The position numbers and the translations under genes were made by a program. The notes below the pieces were generated by a model that worked only from the letters and a program-made list of their open reading frames with translations, searched no databases and was not told where the DNA came from. A stretch of 7,719 nt of DNA from contig PXAW01000195.1 in the NCBI GenBank assembly GCA_003567055.1, positions 1-7,719 of the forward strand, in the 5' to 3' direction. Position 1 is the first letter of the stretch; every line of letters starts with the position of its first letter. The DNA comes from Hyphomicrobiales bacterium (GTDB lineage Bacteria > Pseudomonadota > Alphaproteobacteria > Rhizobiales > Beijerinckiaceae). Positions 1 to 5,460 of the stretch are shown piece by piece.

Positions 1-207
1 GATCTCGATTTCCTCACCTCGGCCTCGGCGGCGGTGAGTGCGCTGTCGAATGTCGGCCCCGGTCTCGGCCCGATCATCGGCCCGGCGGGCAATTACGCCA
101 CGCTGCCCGATGCGGTGAAATGGATCCTGGCTTTCGCCATGCTGCTGGGGCGGCTGGAACTGTTCACCGTGCTGATCCTGTTCATGCCGCGTTTCTGGCG
201 CGGCTGA
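1..207 (+). CDS. trkH: Trk-type potassium uptake protein TrkH, C-terminal fragment
   Basis: This is the last 68 codons of a membrane subunit of the Trk potassium uptake system. Its 5' part lies left of the window, and frame 1 is open from base 1 to a TGA at 205-207. Residues 16-23 of the fragment (SNVGPGLG) match the fourth pore loop of TrkH/KtrB proteins, where the glycine lines the potassium filter. They are followed by the family pattern [12 protein letters not shown] and by the final transmembrane helix with the hallmark [15 protein letters not shown], ending in PRFWRG. TrkH normally works with the cytoplasmic NAD-binding protein TrkA, which is not in the window. No convincing terminator follows the stop. 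The family call is firm; TrkG and TrkH cannot be told apart from this fragment. Confidence 0.93.
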   Translation, partial: DLDFLTSASAAVSALSNVGPGLGPIIGPAGNYATLPDAVKWILAFAMLLGRLELFTVLILFMPRFWRG

Positions 208-278
208 GACCTGTTGCGGCGGCGCGGGCGCGATCACGCAGGCGAGAACGCGGAATTTCTTGCACCGCAATCCATGCG

Positions 279-295
279 GGTGAGTGATACTCACC
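279..295. promoter_or_regulatory. 17-bp dyad, candidate operator in leader of the DMT transporter
   Basis: GGTGAGT-GAT-ACTCACC is a perfect 7-bp inverted repeat with a 3-bp centre, 45 nt before the GTG start of the transporter gene. The 8-mer CCATGCGG occurs on both edges (272-279 and 294-301), exactly 22 bp apart. The size and form fit a TetR- or MarR-type repressor site. A TTGCAC at 260-265 is the only -35-like element nearby, and no good -10 sits at the right distance. The promoter itself is therefore not resolved, and the regulator is unknown. Confidence 0.4.
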
Positions 296-325
296 ATGCG
301 GCGCGCTGCTTGCGCGGCATGAACC

Positions 326-331
326 GGGAGG
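326..331 (+). promoter_or_regulatory. Shine-Dalgarno that fixes the GTG start of the DMT transporter
   Basis: GGGAGG lies 9 nt before the GTG at 341. The nearby ATG at 319 is out of frame with the transporter and lies upstream of this site, so the GTG is the best start. Confidence 0.65.
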
Positions 332-340
332 CTCAGACGG

Positions 341-1285
341 GTGCGGGCGCAGAACACGCTCATCGGTGTCGGCTGGATGCTCCTGACGACCCTGCTGCTC
401 GCCAGCGTCACCGCCATCGTGCGCCATATCGGCGCGGATCTGCCCGCCGCGCAGGGCGCCTTCATCCGCTATGCCGCCGGCGCGCTGATGATGCTGCCCT
501 TCATGGGTGCGCTGCTGACGCACCGTCCCTCGGGCCGGATCCTGCATCTGCATCTCCTGCGCGGCGCGGTCCACGGGGTTGGAGTGATCCTCTGGTTCTA
601 TGCCATGGCGCGCATCCCGATGGCCGAGGTGACGGCGCTCGGCTATGTGGCGCCGATCTTCATCACCATCGGCGCGGCGCTCTTTCTGGGCGAAGCGATG
701 CATATGCGCCGGGTCTTCGCGGTGATTGCCGGCATTGCGGGTGCGCTGATCATCCTGCGGCCGGGTTTCCAGGAGATCTCGATCGGCCAGATGGCGCAGG
801 TCGCCGCCGGGCCGTTCTTCGCCACATCGTTCCTGATCGCGAAACGCCTGAGCGGCACCGAGGATACTGCGGTGATCGTGGGGCTGCTCTCGCTCTTCTG
901 CACCATCGCGCTCGCCCCGGTGGCCGCCGTGCAATGGATTACCCCGAGCCTCGAGCAGGTCGCCTGGCTGACCCTCGTGGCGCTCTTCGCCACGGCGGGG
1001 CACTGGACCATGACCAAGGCCTTCCAGAACGCGCCGATCACGGTGACGCAGCCGGTGCAGTTCCTGCAACTGGTCTGGGCGACCATGATGGGCATCGTGC
1101 TCTTCGCCGAGCCGCTCGACCCCTTCGTCATCCTGGGCGGCGGCATCGTCGTGGGGGCCGCGACCTTCATCTCGCATCGCGAATCCGTGCTCGCGCGCCG
1201 CGCCGCGAAGGCCGAGAAGGCCGAGAAGGCCGCGACACAGGCCGAGCCGGTCGCGATCGTGCGCCCGGAACGTGAGAAGCACTGA
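341..1285 (+). CDS. EamA/DMT-superfamily membrane transporter
   Basis: This 314-aa inner-membrane protein is built as two EamA repeats (about residues 8-140 and 150-282), giving ten predicted hydrophobic spans. EamA proteins of the drug/metabolite transporter superfamily move small metabolites such as amino acids, nucleotides or vitamins; the substrate here cannot be read from sequence. Typical features are the end of repeat one (APIFITIGAALFLGE, about residues 105-119) and the matching end of repeat two (FLQLVWATMMGIVLFAEPLDP). The cytoplasmic tail beyond residue 287 is charged and low in complexity, with AAK-AEK-AEK encoded by a tandem 9-bp repeat. The GTG start has a good ribosome binding site. 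The dehalogenase-like gene begins 8 nt after the stop, so the two are probably co-transcribed. A dyad in the leader suggests repressor control. Confidence 0.9.
   Translation: MRAQNTLIGVGWMLLTTLLLASVTAIVRHIGADLPAAQGAFIRYAAGALMMLPFMGALLTHRPSGRILHLHLLRGAVHGVGVILWFYAMARIPMAEVTALGYVAPIFITIGAALFLGEAMHMRRVFAVIAGIAGALIILRPGFQEISIGQMAQVAAGPFFATSFLIAKRLSGTEDTAVIVGLLSLFCTIALAPVAAVQWITPSLEQVAWLTLVALFATAGHWTMTKAFQNAPITVTQPVQFLQLVWATMMGIVLFAEPLDPFVILGGGIVVGAATFISHRESVLARRAAKAEKAEKAATQAEPVAIVRPEREKH
1202..1228 (+). repeat. Three tandem 9-bp units at the 3' end of the DMT gene
   Basis: GCCGCGAAG followed by two copies of GCCGAGAAG, in frame, encodes AAK-AEK-AEK in the hydrophilic tail of the transporter. 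It lies outside the membrane domain, so copy number could vary without touching the transport core. Confidence 0.8.
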
Positions 1286-1293
1286 CGGAGGCC

Positions 1294-2040
1294 ATGATGA
1301 CAGATATGCCCGAAGCCTTGCCCGAAACCTTGCCCAAGGCCTTGCTCTTCGACGTGTTCGGCACCGTTGTCGATTGGCGCGGTTCGATCGCGCGCGAGGC
1401 GAAGGCGCTGCTCGCGACCAGAGGCTACACCCTCGACTGGGATGCCTTCGCCCGGGACTGGCGATCGCGCTACCAGCCCGCCATGGAGCGGATCAGATCC
1501 GGCGCACGCGGCTTCCTGCGCCTCGACGTGCTGCACCGGGAAAATCTCGTCGAGACGCTGGACGCCTTCGGCGTGACCGGTCTCGCCGAGACCGAGATCG
1601 ATCATCTCAACCGCGCCTGGCACCGGCTCGATCCCTGGCCCGACGCGCCGTCCGGGCTCGCGCGGCTCAAGCGCGCGGCGATCATCGCCACGCTTTCCAA
1701 CGGCAATATCGCGCTGATGGTGAACATGGCCCGCCATGGCAGCCTGCCCTGGGATGCGATCCTCGGCGCGGAGGTCGCGCGCGCCTACAAGCCGCAGCCC
1801 GAGGCCTATCTGCGCAGTTGCGAAGCACTCGCGCTCGATCCCGGCGAAACCATGCTGGTGGCCGCCCACAATTCCGATCTCGTGGCTGCCGCCGCAACGG
1901 GCATGCGCACGGCCTTCGTCCTGCGCGCCCAGGAATACGGCGATCCCACCCACGAGGATGCGAAAGCGCGCGGGCACTACGACATCATCGCCGATGATTT
2001 CCACGATCTCGCCGGGAAACTCGGCATCGCCGCGAATTGA
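1294..2040 (+). CDS. Haloacid dehalogenase type II-like HAD hydrolase
   Basis: This is a 248-aa cytoplasmic protein of the L-2-haloacid dehalogenase branch of the HAD superfamily. That family hydrolyses C-halogen bonds through an aspartyl ester. Motif I is FDVFGT with the nucleophile D20 and T24. Position +2 is F22 rather than the aspartate of HAD phosphatases, which favours the dehalogenase branch. R57 (DWRSRY), S135 (TLSNGN), K166 and Y172 (YKPQPEAY) and D195 (AHNSDL) line up with R41, S118, K151, Y157 and D180 of the Pseudomonas enzyme L-DEX. The positions of its S175 and N177 hold A190 and H192. Dehalogenation is therefore likely by family but the substrate is uncertain. GGAGG at 1287-1291 is only 2 nt before ATG 1294 and 5 nt before ATG 1297, so the second Met is the more likely true start. 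It probably shares a transcript with the transporter. Confidence 0.88.
   Translation: MMTDMPEALPETLPKALLFDVFGTVVDWRGSIAREAKALLATRGYTLDWDAFARDWRSRYQPAMERIRSGARGFLRLDVLHRENLVETLDAFGVTGLAETEIDHLNRAWHRLDPWPDAPSGLARLKRAAIIATLSNGNIALMVNMARHGSLPWDAILGAEVARAYKPQPEAYLRSCEALALDPGETMLVAAHNSDLVAAAATGMRTAFVLRAQEYGDPTHEDAKARGHYDIIADDFHDLAGKLGIAAN
1309..1344 (+). repeat. Three imperfect tandem 12-bp units at the N terminus of the HAD gene
   Basis: CCCGAAGCCTTG, CCCGAAACCTTG and CCCAAGGCCTTG follow one another in frame and encode PEAL-PETL-PKAL just before the catalytic FDVFGT motif. This looks like an in-frame duplication that lengthened the N terminus. The last unit runs directly into the conserved domain. 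Confidence 0.75.
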
Positions 2041-2109
2041 GGCACGCCGCCGCCGCGCGATCGTGGCATGCTGCACTCCTGAGCCCATTGCAGAACGCGA
2101 GCCCGTCCG

Positions 2110-2505
2110 ATGTCCGATACGCTTTCCGATTTCCTGATCGACCAGCAGGTCACCTTCATCTATACCCGCGACCTCCCGGCTGCGAGCCGGTTTCTGTCAG
2201 AGACGCTGGGGCTTGATCTGGTGCTCGACCAGTTCGGCATCTGCCATATCTACCGCGTCTCGCCGACATCGTTCCTGGGCGTGTGCACCAATCGCGAGCC
2301 GCCGGAAAATCCCGGTGTGACCTGCACCTTCGTGGTGCGCGACGTCGATGCGGCCCATGCTTTCCTCTCGGCGCGCGGCGTGGTTTTTGACGGGCCGCCG
2401 CGGCTGTCGGAGAAATTCAACGTCTATGCGACGTTCTTCGGGGGGATCGAGAATTATCGCTTCGAGTTGCAGGAATTTCGCGATCCGGCCTGGCCGCGCC
2501 CGTGA
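2110..2505 (+). CDS. VOC-superfamily (glyoxalase/bleomycin-resistance fold) protein
   Basis: This 131-aa protein is a single VOC domain with two beta-alpha-beta-beta-beta halves, about residues 12-60 and 70-122. Typical stretches are TFIYTRDLPAASRFLSETLG, where the helix follows strand one, VTCTFVVRDVDAAHAFL in the second half, and the closing strand YRFELQEF. VOC proteins include glyoxalase I, extradiol dioxygenases and drug-binding resistance proteins. The metal-ligand positions of glyoxalase I appear to be filled by V14 and T71, with only E119 plausible, so a classical glyoxalase I is unlikely. The function is not recognisable. The ATG at 2110 lacks a clear ribosome binding site. The gene lies 69 nt after the HAD stop with no terminator seen between, so it may be read through from that operon. 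Confidence 0.82.
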   Translation: MSDTLSDFLIDQQVTFIYTRDLPAASRFLSETLGLDLVLDQFGICHIYRVSPTSFLGVCTNREPPENPGVTCTFVVRDVDAAHAFLSARGVVFDGPPRLSEKFNVYATFFGGIENYRFELQEFRDPAWPRP

Positions 2506-2511
2506 GGCCGG
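2485..2511. terminator. Possible bidirectional hairpin between convergent VOC and MarR genes
   Basis: CCGGCCT (2485-2491) pairs with AGGCCGG (2505-2511) around a 13-nt loop. It spans the VOC stop codon and ends 7 nt from the MarR stop codon. There is no T-tract on either strand, so a rho-independent role is uncertain. Confidence 0.3.
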
Positions 2512-2517
2512 CCTGCA

Positions 2518-3171
2518 TCAGCCGCGTTCGCCCGCCGCTTCGAAATCGGCGCAGAGCAGATGCATGTCATCCAGGCTGAGCGGCGCGCCGACCTGGGCGC
2601 AAAAGCCCGCACAGGCCTCGCCTTCTCGCAGATGGCGGCAATCCTGGCAGCAGCCGAAACAGGGCGCGCCATGACTGACGGCGATCTCGCCGGCCAGCCG
2701 GCGCATCGTCGTGATCAGGCTCTCACGCTGGGCGTCGGGCAGATCGGCAACGGCCTGTGCCAGAGCACAGGCCCCATCCTCGGCCAGAAATGCCTCACCG
2801 GACGCCGTCAGCGCGAAGCGCACGCTGCGGCGGTCGCGATCATCGCGTGCACGGGTCAGCAATCCGGCCGCGACCAGCGATTTGATCGTCTGCGAGGCGG
2901 TGCCGCGTGTCGTCCCGTGATAGCGGGCAAAGGCCGAGGGGGTGCGCGAGAACGGATTCGCGCGCGCCATGTAGCGCAGGGCCGCCCATTGTGCCGCGCT
3001 CAGGCGTTGCGCATTGCTGCGCGCTTTCGCCTCCCCTCCATCGTCGCCCGACCGTGCGATCCGGGCCAGATGCACGATGAGATCCGCTGCGAGCTCGGCA
3101 TCGGGCCCGCAAGCCGGGGATGCCGACTGCACCGCATCTGATGCGCGCATCTCTGGAGGGTTGTGTTCCAT
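2518..3171 (-). CDS. MarR-family regulator with C-terminal cysteine cluster
   Basis: This is a 217-aa transcription factor when started at ATG 3171. The winged helix-turn-helix spans about residues 58-120: SAAQWAALRYMA, then ARYHGTTRGTASQTIKSLVAAGLL as the recognition region, then DDRDRRSVRFALT as the wing, in the standard MarR order. After the dimerisation helix it carries an extra tail of about 50 residues with seven cysteines at 171, 174, 175, 178, 187, 191 and 207 (C-x2-CC-x2-C-x8-C-x3-C-x15-C). This suggests a bound metal, an Fe-S cluster or a thiol switch. Start choice: a -35/-10 pair puts the transcript start at or beside ATG 3171, so a leaderless message is likely. ATG 3150 is the alternative, and an in-frame TTG at 3216 lies upstream of the promoter. 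It is divergent from DUF2237-selO and may control that operon and itself. Confidence 0.88.
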   Translation of the reverse strand: MEHNPPEMRASDAVQSASPACGPDAELAADLIVHLARIARSGDDGGEAKARSNAQRLSAAQWAALRYMARANPFSRTPSAFARYHGTTRGTASQTIKSLVAAGLLTRARDDRDRRSVRFALTASGEAFLAEDGACALAQAVADLPDAQRESLITTMRRLAGEIAVSHGAPCFGCCQDCRHLREGEACAGFCAQVGAPLSLDDMHLLCADFEAAGERG

Positions 3172-3177
3172 CTCTCC

Positions 3178-3206
3178 AATGTATCGTTTCGCTATCATAT
3201 TGACAA
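3178..3206 (-). promoter_or_regulatory. Predicted sigma70-type promoter of the MarR gene
   Basis: On the minus strand, TTGTCA (3206-3201, 5/6 to consensus) and TACATT (3183-3178, 4/6) are separated by exactly 17 nt. The expected transcript start, 6-8 nt further on, falls on 3172-3170, the A of ATG being 3171. A plus-strand TTGACA (3200-3205) overlaps this -35 and could serve the divergent DUF2237-selO operon, although its -10 (GATCTT, 3/6) is poor. Confidence 0.5.
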
Positions 3207-3209
3207 GCG
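3190..3209. promoter_or_regulatory. Imperfect 20-bp dyad over the -35 region, candidate MarR operator
   Basis: CGCT-a-TCA-tat-TGA-ca-AGCG is a nested inverted repeat with inner arms TCA/TGA and outer arms CGCT/AGCG. It covers the -35 of the MarR promoter and the divergent TTGACA. The size and AT-rich centre suit a MarR-family dimer, and the position suits autoregulation. The arms are one base out of register, so this is suggestive only. Confidence 0.35.
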
Positions 3210-3312
3210 TCTGCAATGACCCGATCTTCCCTCGAAGATTGCGCCCGTTCGGGGTATCGCAAATGGCGCAGCCGGATGCGGGGGGCGGGCCGCAGAGTCG
3301 GCGTCAGATCGC

Positions 3313-3327
3313 CCCGGTATGACCGGG
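3313..3327. repeat. 15-bp dyad upstream of the DUF2237-selO operon
   Basis: CCCGGT-ATG-ACCGGG is a perfect 6-bp inverted repeat with a 3-bp centre, 44 nt before the DUF2237 start codon. It runs directly into the palindrome GCGCATGCGC (3327-3336). A third small dyad, ATCTTC-CCTC-GAAGAT, lies at 3224-3239. Any of these could be an operator or leader hairpin. GC-rich dyads arise easily by chance at this composition. Confidence 0.3.
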
Positions 3328-3371
3328 CGCATGCGCAGACAAAGCCACACTGACGAGCAAACGGGTTCATC

Positions 3372-3794
3372 ATGACGCGCCAACAGGGCGAGAATGCCCC
3401 GTCTTCCGCAGGGCCCCCTGCACCACCCGAGAGCCGAAACGTCTTCGGTGAGCCGCTCGCGACCTGCTCGATCGCTCCGATGACGGGATTTTTCCGCGAC
3501 GGCTGCTGCGAAACCGGTCCCGAGGATGTCGGGCGCCACGTGGTCTGCGCCCAGGTGACCCGGGAATTCCTCGAATATTCGCGTGCCCGCGGCAACGACC
3601 TGATGACGCCACGTCCCGAATTCGGCTTTCCGGGGCTGCAACCGGGGGATCGCTGGTGCCTGTGTGCCTTGCGCTGGCGCGAGGCGCTGGAAGCCGGCGT
3701 CGCCCCGCCGGTCGCGCTCGCCGCGACACATGAGCGCGCCCTCGACATCATCGATCTGCAGGAGCTGAAGGCGCATGCCCTCGACCTCACCTGA
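3372..3794 (+). CDS. DUF2237 family protein
   Basis: This is a 140-aa cytoplasmic protein of the DUF2237 (COG3651) family, whose biochemical role is not known. The family signature is nearly complete: MTGFFRDGCCETGPEDVGRHVVCA (residues 37-60), then EFLEYSRARGNDLMTPRPEFGFPGL, then PGDRWCLCALRWREALEAGVAPPVAL, then ATHERAL. Conserved C32, C45, C46, C59, C96, C98, H56 and H120 could form a metal site or disulfides; this is inference. The first 20 residues are a low-complexity lead-in not seen in the core family, so the true start could be slightly downstream, but no internal ATG precedes the core. The ribosome binding site is weak. The last 20 nt overlap the start of selO in another frame, which argues for translational coupling and a shared task. 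Confidence 0.88.
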   Translation: MTRQQGENAPSSAGPPAPPESRNVFGEPLATCSIAPMTGFFRDGCCETGPEDVGRHVVCAQVTREFLEYSRARGNDLMTPRPEFGFPGLQPGDRWCLCALRWREALEAGVAPPVALAATHERALDIIDLQELKAHALDLT

Positions 3795-5313
3795 ATTCCC
3801 GACGCAAGATCCCGAGGCGCCCGCAAGCGATACCGCGATCGGCGGTTTCGTCTTCGACAACAGCTATGCCCGCCTGCCCGAGCGGTTTCATGCCAAGCTG
3901 CCGCCGGCGCCCGTCGCCGCGCCGCGTCTGATCCGCCTCAACCATGCCCTGGCCGAGGAGCTCGGCCTCGATGCGCAGGCGCTCGATTCGCCGAAAGGCG
4001 CAGAGATCTTCGCCGGGAACATTCTGCCACAGGGCGCGGAACCGCTCGCCATGGCCTATGCCGGCCATCAATTCGGCCATTATACGCCGCAGCTGGGCGA
4101 TGGCCGTGCCATCCTCCTCGGCGAAGTGATCGATCGCGACGGGCGCCGCCGCGACATCCAGCTGAAGGGATCGGGCCGCACGCCGTTCTCGCGGCGCGGT
4201 GACGGGCGCGCGGCGCTCGGGCCGGTCCTGCGGGAATATGTCGTCAGCGAGGCGATGCATGCGCTGGGTGTCCCCACGACGCGGGCGCTCGCTGCCGTCA
4301 CCACCGGCGAGCAGGTGGTGCGTGACGCGTTTCTGCCCGGCGGTATCGTCACCCGCGTGGCCTCGAGCCATATCCGGGTGGGGACGTTCCAGTATTTCGC
4401 CGCACAGGGCGATCACGAGGCCGTGGCGATCCTCGCCGACCACGCCATCGCCCGCCATTGCCCGCAGCTCGCCGGCCAGCCGGATCGGCATCTCGGCTTC
4501 TATCAGGAGGTGCTGGAGCGCCAGGCGGCGCTCGTCGCCCACTGGATGAGCCTCGGTTTCATTCATGGCGTGATGAATACCGACAACATGGCGATCTCGG
4601 GCGAGACCATCGATTACGGCCCCTGCGCCTTCATGGATGCCTATGACCCGTCGACGAAATTCAGTTTCGTCGACGAATACGGGCGCTATGCCTATGTCAA
4701 CCAGCCGCGTATCGCGCCGTGGAATCTGGCGCGCCTCGCCGAAGCGCTGCTGCCGCATGTGGATGAGGATACCGAGCGCGGCATCGCCCGGCTCGGCGAA
4801 ATCCTCGGCACCTTTCCCGAGCGCTACCGCGCGCATTGGCGCAGCCATATGCGGGCGAAGATCGGTCTCGAACGGGAGGCGGAGGGTGACGACGCGCTGA
4901 TCGAGGATCTGCTCGAAGCGATGTATCAGGGCGGCGCCGATTTCACCCTGACTTTCCGGGGGCTCGCCGACGCCGTCTTCGATGACGGGGCCGATGAGAC
5001 GATCCGCGATCTGTTCGCACAGGGCGATGCGATCCGCGCCTGGCTGCCGCGCTGGCGGGCGCGGCTTTCGCAGGAGGAGACCGGGCCTTCGGAGCGCGCA
5101 AAGGCCATGCGCGCGGTCAATCCGGTCGTCATTGCGAGAAACCACCGCGTCGAGGCGATGATCGACGCGGCGGTGATGCGCGATGATTTCGGGCCGTTCG
5201 AAGAGCTGATGCGGGTTCTGGCCGAGCCCTTCGCCGACAAGCCGCAATACGCGGCCTATCAGGCGCCGCCGCAGGCACATGAGCGCGTGACGCTGACCTT
5301 CTGCGGGACCTGA
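3775..5313 (+). CDS. selO: Protein adenylyltransferase SelO (YdiU family)
   Basis: This is a 512-aa pseudokinase-fold enzyme. SelO binds ATP in an inverted orientation and transfers AMP to Ser, Thr or Tyr of target proteins; in bacteria it has been linked to redox homeostasis. The key residues are all visible: K131 in LKGSGRTPFSRRGDGRAA, D270 and N271 in HGVMNTDN, and D280 in ETIDYGP. They match K113, D252, N253 and D262 of the Pseudomonas syringae enzyme with a constant offset of 18. C284 (YGPCAF, activation loop) and C510, third from the end (FCGT), match the regulatory cysteine pair of E. coli SelO; C510 sits where animal SelO has selenocysteine. No UGA recoding is needed here. AGGAG at 3760-3764, inside DUF2237, serves as ribosome binding site. 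It is somewhat longer than the E. coli protein (478 aa), mainly at the N terminus. Confidence 0.96.
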   Translation: MPSTSPEFPTQDPEAPASDTAIGGFVFDNSYARLPERFHAKLPPAPVAAPRLIRLNHALAEELGLDAQALDSPKGAEIFAGNILPQGAEPLAMAYAGHQFGHYTPQLGDGRAILLGEVIDRDGRRRDIQLKGSGRTPFSRRGDGRAALGPVLREYVVSEAMHALGVPTTRALAAVTTGEQVVRDAFLPGGIVTRVASSHIRVGTFQYFAAQGDHEAVAILADHAIARHCPQLAGQPDRHLGFYQEVLERQAALVAHWMSLGFIHGVMNTDNMAISGETIDYGPCAFMDAYDPSTKFSFVDEYGRYAYVNQPRIAPWNLARLAEALLPHVDEDTERGIARLGEILGTFPERYRAHWRSHMRAKIGLEREAEGDDALIEDLLEAMYQGGADFTLTFRGLADAVFDDGADETIRDLFAQGDAIRAWLPRWRARLSQEETGPSERAKAMRAVNPVVIARNHRVEAMIDAAVMRDDFGPFEELMRVLAEPFADKPQYAAYQAPPQAHERVTLTFCGT

Positions 5314-5320
5314 TCGTCAT

Positions 5321-5342
5321 GCGACCGGCAGCTGCCGGTCGC
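5321..5342. terminator. Perfect 22-bp palindrome between convergent selO and micropeptide genes
   Basis: The arms GCGACCGGC and GCCGGTCGC flank AGCT, and the whole 22 bp is self-complementary. It starts 7 nt after the selO stop and ends 7 nt from the stop of the opposing micropeptide gene, the position expected of a shared bidirectional terminator. Neither side has a run of T, so it may act through RNA structure or serve as a 3' stability hairpin. Confidence 0.5.
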
Positions 5343-5349
5343 CGGCTTC

Positions 5350-5430
5350 TCAGAGTATGCCGAAGAGAAACAGCAGAATAATGATCGGCAAGGGGATGCC
5401 CAGCATCCATAACAATCCACCGCGTAGCAT
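5350..5430 (-). CDS. 26-aa hydrophobic membrane micropeptide
   Basis: This small gene encodes a peptide beginning MLRGGLLWMLGIPLP and continuing as an uninterrupted Ile/Leu/Phe run to the C terminus (FGIL). One transmembrane segment covers about residues 5-26, and R3 is the only charge, so the N terminus probably stays in the cytoplasm. Support for a real gene is strong for its size: AAAGGAG (5445-5439) lies 8 nt before the ATG, and an EcfG promoter lies 30 nt upstream of the ATG. The gene is bounded by a palindrome after the stop. It probably acts in the inner membrane under general stress. A type I toxin-like peptide is possible by length and hydrophobicity, but no antisense antitoxin is evident. 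I do not recognise a named family; the GIPLPIII motif may define one. Confidence 0.75.
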   Translation of the reverse strand: MLRGGLLWMLGIPLPIIILLFLFGIL

Positions 5431-5438
5431 GGCGTGGT

Positions 5439-5445
5439 CTCCTTT
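5439..5445 (-). promoter_or_regulatory. Strong Shine-Dalgarno of the micropeptide gene
   Basis: AAAGGAG on the minus strand, 8 nt before ATG 5430, is one of the best ribosome binding sites in the window. It is the main evidence for this start. Confidence 0.75.
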
Positions 5446-5460
5446 CAGTTGAGCCGGGCT

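Noticed and set aside
319..1275. Alternative ATG-started frame overlapping the DMT gene
   Set aside because: It is out of frame with the hydrophobic, conserved transporter and gives an Arg/His-rich product without spans.
643..2088. 481-codon open frame on the minus strand across the DMT and HAD genes
   Set aside because: It spans two well-supported genes and the gap between them, has no motif, and is Arg/His-rich like other antisense shadows.
3172..3216. Longer MarR start at TTG 3216
   Set aside because: The 15 extra codons lie over the predicted promoter and operator, the TTG lacks a ribosome binding site at proper distance, and the extension has no family match.
3787..5280. 497-codon open frame on the minus strand opposite selO
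   Set aside because: Same cause: the plus strand is an unmistakable SelO and the antisense product shows no domain.
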